DNA of 64,000 bases from an uncultured Prevotellaceae bacterium (lineage in GTDB: Bacteria > Bacteroidota > Bacteroidia > Bacteroidales > Bacteroidaceae). The stretch covers positions 1 to 64,000 of the forward strand of contig CACYNE010000007.1 of NCBI GenBank assembly GCA_902775605.1, given 5' to 3'. Of the stretch, positions 15,572 through 23,069 are shown piece by piece (position 1 is the stretch's first letter; each line of letters begins with the position of its first letter). The notes beneath the pieces were generated by a model, which did not search any database, was not told the origin of the DNA, and was given only the letters and a program-made list of their open reading frames with translations. The position numbers and the translations under genes were made by a program.

Positions 15572-18523
15572 ATGAAAAGATTATTGTTGATGATTGCCCT
15601 TTTGCTGGCATTGACCGCAAATGCCAGAGAGCGAATCAATTTCAATGTCGACTGGCGACTTTGTATAGGCGATTATCCTGAGGCCTCGAAGCCTGAATTC
15701 GATGATACCAAGTGGCAGGAAGTGACGTTACCGTATGCCTTTAATGGCGATGAGGCGTTCCGCAAGGATATCGTGGATTTGACGGACACCATCTGTTGGT
15801 ATAGGAAAGTGTTTAGAGTCGAGTGTTTAGAGTTTAGAGATAAAAAATTCTTCATCGAATTCGAAGGTGTGCGTCAAGGGGCTGATTTCTATCTAAATGG
15901 TCAGCATTTGGGCTATAGCGAGAATGGGGTGATGGCTTGTGGATTTGATTTGACTCCTTATATCAAGGAGGGTGAAAATGTGGTGGCCGTGCGCTGCGAC
16001 AACAGCTGGACATACCGTTCGCGCAAACACAACAGCCGTTATCAATGGAACGACAAGAACTTCAACGCCAACTATGGCGGTATTCCGAAAAACGTGTGGC
16101 TGCATATAACAGGTAAGCTCTATCAGACGCTGCCACTCTATTCAGACCTCGGCACAACAGGCACTTACATCTATGCCACAGACTTCGACATCGCTAAACG
16201 TCATGCCACCATTCATGCTGAATCGGAGGTGAGGAATGAAGACAACAAGACTCACAACTTCACGTTGCACGTAGTGGTGAAAGATGCCGACGGCAAGGAG
16301 GTCGCCAGCTTCTACGGCGCCAACGAGGTGTTGCAACCCGGTGAGACCATCGTGGTCAAGGCAGCGCAGGAGGTCGAGGGTCTCCACTTCTGGTCGTGGG
16401 GCTACGGCTACCTCTACACCGTTGAAACGTCCCTTGTGGAAGGTTCCGTGTGTTACGATTTACTCGTAACACGAACTGGCTTCCGCAAGACAGCGTTCAA
16501 AGAGGGTAGAATTTGGCTCAACGACCGCGTACTGATGGTGCATGGCTATGCCCAGCGCACAAGCAACGAGTGGCCAGGTGTAGGGCTGAGTGTCCCTGCT
16601 TGGCTGAGCGACTATTCGAATGCTCTGATGGTGGAGTCGGGTGCCAATCTGGTACGCTGGATGCACATCACGCCTTGGAAGCAGGACATTGAGTCGTGCG
16701 ACCGTGTGGGACTTATTCAGGCGATGCCTGCCGGTGACGCCGAAAAGGATGTGGAAGGACCTCGCTGGAATCAACGTACCGAACTGATGCGCGATGCCAT
16801 CATCTACAACCGCAACAATCCATCGATACTCTTCTACGAGTGCGGCAACGAGAGCATCTCGCGTGAGCACATGCTTGAGATGAAGGCCATCCGCGACGAA
16901 TATGACCCCAATGGCGGGCGCGCTATCGGTAGTCGAGAGATGTTGGATATTAACGAGGCGGAGTATGGTGGCGAGATGCTGTATATCAACAAGAGCAAAA
17001 AGCACCCGATGTGGGCGATGGAATATTGTCGCGATGAGGGCCTACGCAAATATTGGGACGAGTATAGCTACCCTTACCACAAGGAGGGCGATGGTCCGCT
17101 GTATCGTAATCAGCCTGCCCCTGACTATAACCACAACATGGACCTGTTGGCTGTCGAGATGGTGCGTCGCTGGTATGACTATTGGCGTGAGCGTCCAGGC
17201 ACAGGCACCCGTGTCTCATCGGGTGGCGTGAAGATAGTATTCTCTGATACCAATACGCACCATCGTGGCGAAAAACACTATCGTACTAGTGGTGTCGTTG
17301 ATGCCATGCGTATTCCCAAGGATGCTTTTTTTGCGCATCAGGTGATGTGGTCAGGCTGGGTGGATGACGAGCAACCCCAAACCTATATCATTGGCCATTG
17401 GAATTATGATAAAGGCACGAAGAAACCCGTTTACGTTGTATCGACTGGCGATGAGGTGGAATTATTCCTAAATGGACGTTCATTGGGTAAGGGTAAGCAG
17501 AGCTACCGTTATCTCTTTGCTTTCGACGATGTGTCTTTTGAACCTGGTACGTTGGAGGCGGTGGCTTCAGATGGCAGTAGTTATAAGTTGGAGACAGTGG
17601 GCGAACCCTATCAGTTGAAACTTACCGCCATTGAGAACCCGGAAGGGACTAAGGCCGATGGCGCTGATATGGTGCTCTTCCAAGTGGAAGTACTTGATAA
17701 GCAGGGACGTCGTTGTCCGCTTGATGACCATATGATTCACTTTCAACTCTGGGGCGAAGCCAAATGGATAGGTGGTATAGAGACTGATGCAATGTCACTC
17801 CCCGTGGAGTGTGGCGTGAATCGCGTATTGGTACGCACAACTACAAATGCTGGCGACATTCATCTTTCTGCCTATGCTGAAGGAGTAAAACCAGCGTATG
17901 TTGAGGTGAATAGTGAAAAAGGAAAAGTGAATAATTTGCTACCGCAACTGACGCTCAAGGGTCACTTGGATAAAGGAGAAACACCGCTCCCCCCGTCCTA
18001 CACAGAGCAGACTCGTGGTGTGAACATCATTTCAGCAAAGGCAGGCTACGATTCAGAACATGCCTATCGCAGTTTTGATGACAACGAACTGTCGGAGTGG
18101 AAGAATGACGGGCGTCTTTCTACCGCATGGATTACCTATAGGCTCGAACGAAAGACCGTTATTGACGATATCTGCCTAAAGATTACGGGTTGGCGTCTGC
18201 GCAGTTATCCCCTTGAAGTCTATGCTGGAAAGACACTCATTTGGAGTGGTAATACAGAACGTAGCCTTGGTTACGTCCATCTGACGCCCACCAAGCGTGT
18301 CAATACCGATGAAATCACCATTCGTTTGAAGGGTGCTGGCAAGGATGAGGATGCTTTTGGTGGTATCACAGAGGTGGCACAACCTGCCGCTGGTGCGCTT
18401 GACCTGCCACTTGCTACCGAAGGGACGCAAGAATTGGATCTCTTTAAAGCCAAGAATGGTGGTGACACCAAGAATGAGTTACGTATCATAGAAATAGAAG
18501 TGCTTGAAGACTTAACGAAATAA
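15572..18523 (+). CDS. GH2-family glycoside hydrolase
   Basis: Secreted GH2 enzyme (beta-galactosidase, beta-glucuronidase or related) of 983 aa. The ATG at 15572 is chosen because it starts a clear signal peptide (MKRLLLMIALLLALTANA) four bases after the previous stop; the open frame extends further upstream. Order: jelly-roll sugar-binding domain (FFIEFEGVRQGADFYLNGQHLGYSENG), Ig-like domain, TIM barrel with ILFYECGNESISREH (acid/base Glu in NES) and MWAMEYCRDEG (likely nucleophile Glu), DUF4982-type domain (VELFLNGRSLGKGKQ), Ig-like domain, and a C-terminal discoidin-like module (RSFDDNELSEWKNDGRLSTAWITY). Two 7-bp arrays lie inside the gene, at 15811-15845 and 17906-17933, both in frame. 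Substrate within the family is not determined by sequence. Confidence 0.88.
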   Translation: MKRLLLMIALLLALTANARERINFNVDWRLCIGDYPEASKPEFDDTKWQEVTLPYAFNGDEAFRKDIVDLTDTICWYRKVFRVECLEFRDKKFFIEFEGVRQGADFYLNGQHLGYSENGVMACGFDLTPYIKEGENVVAVRCDNSWTYRSRKHNSRYQWNDKNFNANYGGIPKNVWLHITGKLYQTLPLYSDLGTTGTYIYATDFDIAKRHATIHAESEVRNEDNKTHNFTLHVVVKDADGKEVASFYGANEVLQPGETIVVKAAQEVEGLHFWSWGYGYLYTVETSLVEGSVCYDLLVTRTGFRKTAFKEGRIWLNDRVLMVHGYAQRTSNEWPGVGLSVPAWLSDYSNALMVESGANLVRWMHITPWKQDIESCDRVGLIQAMPAGDAEKDVEGPRWNQRTELMRDAIIYNRNNPSILFYECGNESISREHMLEMKAIRDEYDPNGGRAIGSREMLDINEAEYGGEMLYINKSKKHPMWAMEYCRDEGLRKYWDEYSYPYHKEGDGPLYRNQPAPDYNHNMDLLAVEMVRRWYDYWRERPGTGTRVSSGGVKIVFSDTNTHHRGEKHYRTSGVVDAMRIPKDAFFAHQVMWSGWVDDEQPQTYIIGHWNYDKGTKKPVYVVSTGDEVELFLNGRSLGKGKQSYRYLFAFDDVSFEPGTLEAVASDGSSYKLETVGEPYQLKLTAIENPEGTKADGADMVLFQVEVLDKQGRRCPLDDHMIHFQLWGEAKWIGGIETDAMSLPVECGVNRVLVRTTTNAGDIHLSAYAEGVKPAYVEVNSEKGKVNNLLPQLTLKGHLDKGETPLPPSYTEQTRGVNIISAKAGYDSEHAYRSFDDNELSEWKNDGRLSTAWITYRLERKTVIDDICLKITGWRLRSYPLEVYAGKTLIWSGNTERSLGYVHLTPTKRVNTDEITIRLKGAGKDEDAFGGITEVAQPAAGALDLPLATEGTQELDLFKAKNGGDTKNELRIIEIEVLEDLTK
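15811..15845. repeat. 7-bp period array inside the GH2 gene (first)
   Basis: GTTTAGA, GTCGAGT, GTTTAGA, GTTTAGA, GATAAAA in direct succession, translated FRVECLEFRDK between the conserved WYRKV and FFIEFEG segments of the jelly-roll domain. Confidence 0.85.
17906..17933. repeat. 7-bp period array inside the GH2 gene (second)
   Basis: GTGAATA, GTGAAAA, AGGAAAA, GTGAATA in direct succession, translated VNSEKGKVNN in the linker before the C-terminal discoidin-like module. Confidence 0.75.
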
Positions 18524-18569
18524 AGGCTCTATCTGCAACTTAACATTCTGTTAAATAGAACAAAGACAT

Positions 18570-18611
18570 ACTGTATTATCATCTTTTTCTGAAAAAAGAT
18601 GATAATACAGT
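18570..18611. terminator. 19-bp perfect AT-rich hairpin between GH2 and GH30 genes
   Basis: A 19-nt arm at 18570-18588 pairs exactly with 18593-18611 around the loop CTGA. The stem is AT-rich (ACTGTATTATCATC...). It lies 46 bp after the GH2 stop and 80 bp before the GH30 start. It could stop or trim the transcript or act as a regulator site; it lacks the GC-rich stem of the other terminators here. Confidence 0.6.
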
Positions 18612-18653
18612 TCATATTCTATGCATGTGATAGCTTTTTTCATTTTTTTTTCT

Positions 18654-18661
18654 TATCTTTG
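18654..18661 (+). promoter_or_regulatory. -7 promoter box of the GH30 gene
   Basis: TATCTTTG matches TAnnTTTG, 30 bp upstream of the chosen GH30 start. It implies that GH30 and the genes after it can be transcribed separately from the upstream CAZymes. Confidence 0.6.
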
Positions 18662-18691
18662 CATCCAACAATCCAACATTCAAACTTACTT

Positions 18692-20206
18692 ATGAAACAA
18701 ACACTGACCCTGGCGCTACTTACGATCGCCATTGCCGCACAGGCACAGACTTACACGATTAATCCGAAAAGCCCGCAACAGACCATCGAGCATTTCGGAG
18801 CTTCCGACGCATGGTCCATGCAGAACATTGGTATCTGGCCCGAGGAAAAAGCCCAGCAGCAGATTGCCGACTGGCTTTTCTCTATGGAGAACGATGCCAA
18901 TGGACAGCCCCGAGGCATCGGCCTTTCGCTGTGGCGCTTCAACCTGGGCGCAGGCAGTGCCGAGCAGGGCGATTCCTCTTATATTAATAGAGACACCCGC
19001 ACGGAGTGTTTCCTGCGTTACGATGGTACCTACGACTGGACCCGTCAGGCCGGACAGGTGAAGTTCCTGAAGATGGCCAAGCAGCGTGGCGTGCCCTATG
19101 TGCTGGCCTTCCTCAACTCGCCCCCCGTTTATTTCACGGAGAATGAACTGGCCACCAATACCGGTCGCGGTGGTACGCTGAACCTGCGTTACGAGTGCTA
19201 CGACGCCTTTGCCCAGTTTATGGCCGAGGCCGTGAGTGGTTTGGAACGTGAGCACGGTATTCATGTCGATTATATCTCGCCCGTCAACGAGCCCGATGGT
19301 CATTGGAACTGGCAGGGCCCCAAGCAGGAAGGTTCGCCTGCAACCAACTGGGAGATTTCCGAGGTGGCCCGCAAGACCAGCGATGCCTTTACCAAGAAAG
19401 GCCTCAAGACACAGATTATGGTCAACGAGTCCAGCGACCTGCGTTGTCTCTTGGGTATCTATAAGACCTCGTGGGAGCGTGGCAATGCCATTGCGTCGTT
19501 CTGGTCGAAGGACAGTACCCGCACCTATCTGGGCGACACCCCGCTGGTGCCCCATCTCATGCTGGCCCACAGCTATTGGACCAACACCCCCGTCAGTTAT
19601 ATGAAGCGCATCCGCCAGGACCTGCGCAGGACGCTGAAGAAATATGGTGTGAAGTTCTGGCAGTCGGAGATCTGCATCATGAGTAATGACGAAGAGATTG
19701 GCGGTGGTGGTGGCTATGACTTCACGATGAAGACCGCCCTCTATGTGGCACGCGTCATCCATCATGACCTCTGCTATGCCAATGCCGAGAGTTGGTCGTG
19801 GTGGCGCGCCTGCGGAGGCAACTATAAGGATGGACTCATCCGCGTCTTCGATCGTCGTCACGAGGCCCGCGACAGTCGCCTGCTCTGGGCCTTGGGCAAC
19901 TATAGCCGCTTTGTACGTCCGGGTGCTGTGCGTTATGATATTGACACCAAGCAGAAAGAAGATCCCTATGGTGTGATGGTCTCTGCCTATAAGAACCAGG
20001 ACGGCTCGTGGGTCGTCGTAGCCATCAACTATAGTCAGGACTCCCAGCCCTTCTCCTTCACCGTAGGCCGTGACGCCGTCTCGGCCCGCAAATGGCAGCC
20101 CTACCGCACCAGCGACACCGACGGCGAAACCTTGAAACCATTAACCCCATGCAGCGGTGAGACCACCCTGGCCCCCCGCAGCATCACAACATTTGTATCA
20201 CAATAA
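18692..20206 (+). CDS. GH30-family glycoside hydrolase
   Basis: Secreted 504-aa enzyme of the GH30 clan-A fold, related to endo-beta-1,6-galactanases. The ATG at 18692 begins a signal peptide (MKQTLTLALLTIAIAAQA). The (beta/alpha)8 barrel shows IEHFGASDAWSMQNIG, LSLWRFNLGAGSAEQGD, YVLAFLNSPPVYFTENE, the acid/base glutamate in ISPVNEPDGHWNWQG and the nucleophile in FWQSEICIM. The C-terminal beta-sandwich ends SITTFVSQ. Galactan side chains would fit the GH35 beta-galactosidase two genes downstream. Substrate is inferred from family resemblance only; beta-glucosidase or xylanase activity also occurs in GH30. Six bp separate it from the next gene. Confidence 0.87.
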   Translation: MKQTLTLALLTIAIAAQAQTYTINPKSPQQTIEHFGASDAWSMQNIGIWPEEKAQQQIADWLFSMENDANGQPRGIGLSLWRFNLGAGSAEQGDSSYINRDTRTECFLRYDGTYDWTRQAGQVKFLKMAKQRGVPYVLAFLNSPPVYFTENELATNTGRGGTLNLRYECYDAFAQFMAEAVSGLEREHGIHVDYISPVNEPDGHWNWQGPKQEGSPATNWEISEVARKTSDAFTKKGLKTQIMVNESSDLRCLLGIYKTSWERGNAIASFWSKDSTRTYLGDTPLVPHLMLAHSYWTNTPVSYMKRIRQDLRRTLKKYGVKFWQSEICIMSNDEEIGGGGGYDFTMKTALYVARVIHHDLCYANAESWSWWRACGGNYKDGLIRVFDRRHEARDSRLLWALGNYSRFVRPGAVRYDIDTKQKEDPYGVMVSAYKNQDGSWVVVAINYSQDSQPFSFTVGRDAVSARKWQPYRTSDTDGETLKPLTPCSGETTLAPRSITTFVSQ

Positions 20207-20211
20207 AAAGA

Positions 20212-23067
20212 ATGAACCAAAGACTAAAAACCATCCTCCTGCTGTTCGTCGTTGCCCTTAGTGCCAACGCCCAACATGCCTTCGACAGCATCAAGAACAT
20301 GCTGTTGAATGCCCCCGTGCAGGAGAAAATCTACCTACACCTTGACAACCAGTGTTATTTCAAAGGCGATACCATTTGGTATAAAGCCTACGTGGTGCGT
20401 GCAGACAGCCTGACCTATTCCGACATGAGTCACATCCTCTATGTGGAACTTGTGTCGCCTGACGGCATGGTGGTCGAACGTCAGAATATCATAGCCTCGG
20501 AAAAGGGTTATGGCGATGGCAACTTCGTCCTCGAGGACTCCATCTATTCCGGCTTCTATGAGTTGCGTGCCTATACCCGCTGGATGCTGAACTTCAGCGT
20601 CAGCGAGCACCATTATGGCAGCAAAGATGCCGAGTTGTTCTATAATAAACAGATGGCAAAGGACTTCTTCCGCCAGTTCGATGGCATCTACTCGCGCGTG
20701 GTTCCTGTCTATGAGCGTCCCGAGACGCCTGGCGACTATGCCGCGAAGTATATTGTCAGTCGTCCCAAGACCCGTCAGGAGAAGGAACTCAAGGAAAAGC
20801 TCCTCGTTAATTTCTATCCCGAGGGCGGTCATCTCATTGCCGGTCAGCCTTGCACCGTGGCTTTCGAGGCCACCGATGAGGATGGCGAGGTGCAGAATGT
20901 TCAGGGCTGGGTGAGGATTCCCGATAGCACGGACAGTCTCCGCATTGAGACCACCCACCAGGGCCGAGGTCTCTTCACGGTCAATGTGCCTGCCGACGGA
21001 CGACTCAGGGCGGGCTTTATGTGGCATGGCAAGCGATACACCTTCAACCTGCCCAAGACCGAGGACGCAGGCTGTGCCCTTCGTCTTGATGCTGTGGGCG
21101 ATCAACTGAAGGCCGACATCCGCTTGAGTGGTCTGCCCGATGGCAGACAATATGGCGTGGCCGTGCTCTGTCGTGGCGTGCTGAAGTATTTTGAGACCAT
21201 CACGGGTAGCACTGCGCTGACCATCGACAAGTCGCAGTTGACCACGGGTGTGTGCAACCTCATCGTTATCGACGAGGAAGGCAAGCCCCTCAGCGACCGT
21301 CTTTTCTTCGTCAATCATCACGACTATGACAACCAGGCCATCGTGGTTGATGAGGGCGAGAAGACCTACGATCCCTTCCAGCAGATTGATCTCAGTTTCC
21401 AGGCACCTGTGGATGCCAACCATATCTCTATTGCCGTGCGCGATGGTGCAACTGACGAGCTTACCTACGATACCGGCAACATGATGACCGATCTGCTGCT
21501 GAGTAGTGAGTTGAAGGGCTTCGTGGCCTATCCCGACTATTATTTCGAGGCCGACGACCGTGAGCATCGTCAGCACTTAGACCTGCTCCTTATGGTGCAG
21601 GGCTGGCGTCGCTATGACTATCAAGAGTTGACCAGCGGTCAGCCTCTTCGCTACGCCCCCGAACAGCAGATGACCATCGAGGGTTATGTCTTTCCCACTC
21701 CCGACCTCAATCCATACGAGCGCGACGAGGTGCGCTATTGGTCGGTAGGCGTCTTTGGCTATAGTCCTTCGGCACAACTTCAGATAGATGCCCCTCAGTA
21801 TCTGCTGGATGAGTTGGCGATGCGTACCCGAGAGGCCAAGAATGACGATAGCGGTGAGTCCAGCTCAGAATCTTCCGAGGGTGGTGGTGGAGGCGCTATT
21901 GCCAACCTTTATAAAGAAGAGGGCGTGCTCAATATCAGGGGTGCCAATAACAGTTATATCCTTCCTGGCTATGGCTCCCTCAAGAAGGAGGTCATCGTCG
22001 AGGGCGAACTGGTGTTAGACAAGAATGTGGGCACCGTCAAGTTGGAGACCGACCGCGGCGGTCATTTCTCCTTTAACCTGCCTCCTTTCTATGGCAGCGG
22101 CATCCTCTTTCTGCGTGCCTACGATATTGATATCAGCGACAGGAAACTGCGCAATATGAGGAACAAGGGCGTGCTCAACGAAGAGGCCATACCCGATTTC
22201 TACGTGAAGCGCGATCTGTTCTATCCCGTCTTTGCCAAGAAATATAATTTCTATCAAACCCATCAGCCCGAGGATGAGAACCTGATGACCACCATCGACG
22301 ATGCCGACCTGCCCGATGTGGAGCGCATCTCAAAGATGGATACGAAACTGAAGAACGTCAGTGTCAAGGGCCACCGCCGCAGGGGTCGCCGCCGCACCGA
22401 CTATAGCAAGCCGGCTTGTGTCTATGATGCTCAGGAACTCTATAACCTCGTCACCGACCGTGGTCTCTCCTATGGCACCTATATGCCGCGCGAGTTTCCC
22501 TTCCAGGTCAGCATGGCCCTGCTGGGCAATTACAACAGCAACGAGAAGATGCACGTCATGGCGCGCCAGAACGACAGCATGCTGGTGCCCTATGTCTATT
22601 ATCGCAACTATGGCCCCTGCGAGACTATCATGGAGCAGTTTAAGAGTGATTTCTCTATCAACGAGGACCTCCGCCTGGCTCGTCAGAACGAGATTCGTGT
22701 GTTCACCGACTTCGAGTTGCGCAATGAGGACAAGGATGTGCCGCAGCAGACGTGTGTGCCCGATGTTACCCTCGACTTTATGATGTTCGACGGTGGTGGC
22801 AAAACCTACACCTATCGCGACCGCCGTCTTGTGCTGGATGGCATGTATGCGCCTTATGAGTTCTATCATCCCAACTATAGCCAGCGACCCCTTCCCGACA
22901 GTATCCAGGACTATCGTCGCACGCTCTATTGGAACCCCAATGCTCGTCTCAATGCAGACGGCACCTTTACGGCGTCGTTTTATAACAACGGTAAGCAGAC
23001 GCGTATCAAGGTATCGGCTGTGGGACTTACCAAATCTGGAACACCTATTTACAACAAATCAAAATAA
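20212..23067 (+). CDS. large secreted macroglobulin-like (MG-domain) protein
   Basis: A 951-aa protein of unknown function with signal peptide MNQRLKTILLLFVVALSANA. The start (PVQEKIYLHLDNQCYFKGDTIWYKAYVV) is the MG2-type domain found in alpha-2-macroglobulins and in many Bacteroidota outer-surface proteins. More Ig-like stretches follow (NFYPEGGHLIAGQPCTVAFEATDEDG), then a late segment with TonB-plug-like or carboxypeptidase-regulatory character (IVEGELVLDKNVGTVKLETDRGGHFSFNLP). A Ser/Gly-rich linker (DSGESSSESSEGGGGG) sits near residue 550. No thioester CxEQ motif was seen, so it is not a classical protease trap. Its place between GH30 and GH35 with gaps of 5 and 2 bp makes co-transcription near certain. 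A surface scaffold or binding role is only a guess. Confidence 0.7.
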   Translation: MNQRLKTILLLFVVALSANAQHAFDSIKNMLLNAPVQEKIYLHLDNQCYFKGDTIWYKAYVVRADSLTYSDMSHILYVELVSPDGMVVERQNIIASEKGYGDGNFVLEDSIYSGFYELRAYTRWMLNFSVSEHHYGSKDAELFYNKQMAKDFFRQFDGIYSRVVPVYERPETPGDYAAKYIVSRPKTRQEKELKEKLLVNFYPEGGHLIAGQPCTVAFEATDEDGEVQNVQGWVRIPDSTDSLRIETTHQGRGLFTVNVPADGRLRAGFMWHGKRYTFNLPKTEDAGCALRLDAVGDQLKADIRLSGLPDGRQYGVAVLCRGVLKYFETITGSTALTIDKSQLTTGVCNLIVIDEEGKPLSDRLFFVNHHDYDNQAIVVDEGEKTYDPFQQIDLSFQAPVDANHISIAVRDGATDELTYDTGNMMTDLLLSSELKGFVAYPDYYFEADDREHRQHLDLLLMVQGWRRYDYQELTSGQPLRYAPEQQMTIEGYVFPTPDLNPYERDEVRYWSVGVFGYSPSAQLQIDAPQYLLDELAMRTREAKNDDSGESSSESSEGGGGGAIANLYKEEGVLNIRGANNSYILPGYGSLKKEVIVEGELVLDKNVGTVKLETDRGGHFSFNLPPFYGSGILFLRAYDIDISDRKLRNMRNKGVLNEEAIPDFYVKRDLFYPVFAKKYNFYQTHQPEDENLMTTIDDADLPDVERISKMDTKLKNVSVKGHRRRGRRRTDYSKPACVYDAQELYNLVTDRGLSYGTYMPREFPFQVSMALLGNYNSNEKMHVMARQNDSMLVPYVYYRNYGPCETIMEQFKSDFSINEDLRLARQNEIRVFTDFELRNEDKDVPQQTCVPDVTLDFMMFDGGGKTYTYRDRRLVLDGMYAPYEFYHPNYSQRPLPDSIQDYRRTLYWNPNARLNADGTFTASFYNNGKQTRIKVSAVGLTKSGTPIYNKSK

Positions 23068-23069
23068 TC

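Noticed and set aside
18716-19861. 381-codon minus-strand open frame
   Set aside because: It lies fully opposite the GH30 gene, which has signal peptide and catalytic motifs; the antisense product has no recognisable features.
20335-21576. 413-codon minus-strand open frame
   Set aside because: It is the antisense shadow of the MG-domain protein; composition (Ile, Ala, His, Gly rich) is typical of a mirrored GC-biased gene.
20212-23067. SusC-like TonB-dependent transporter
   Set aside because: There is no C-terminal 22-strand barrel pattern or TonB box; length and N-terminal MG-type domain do not fit.
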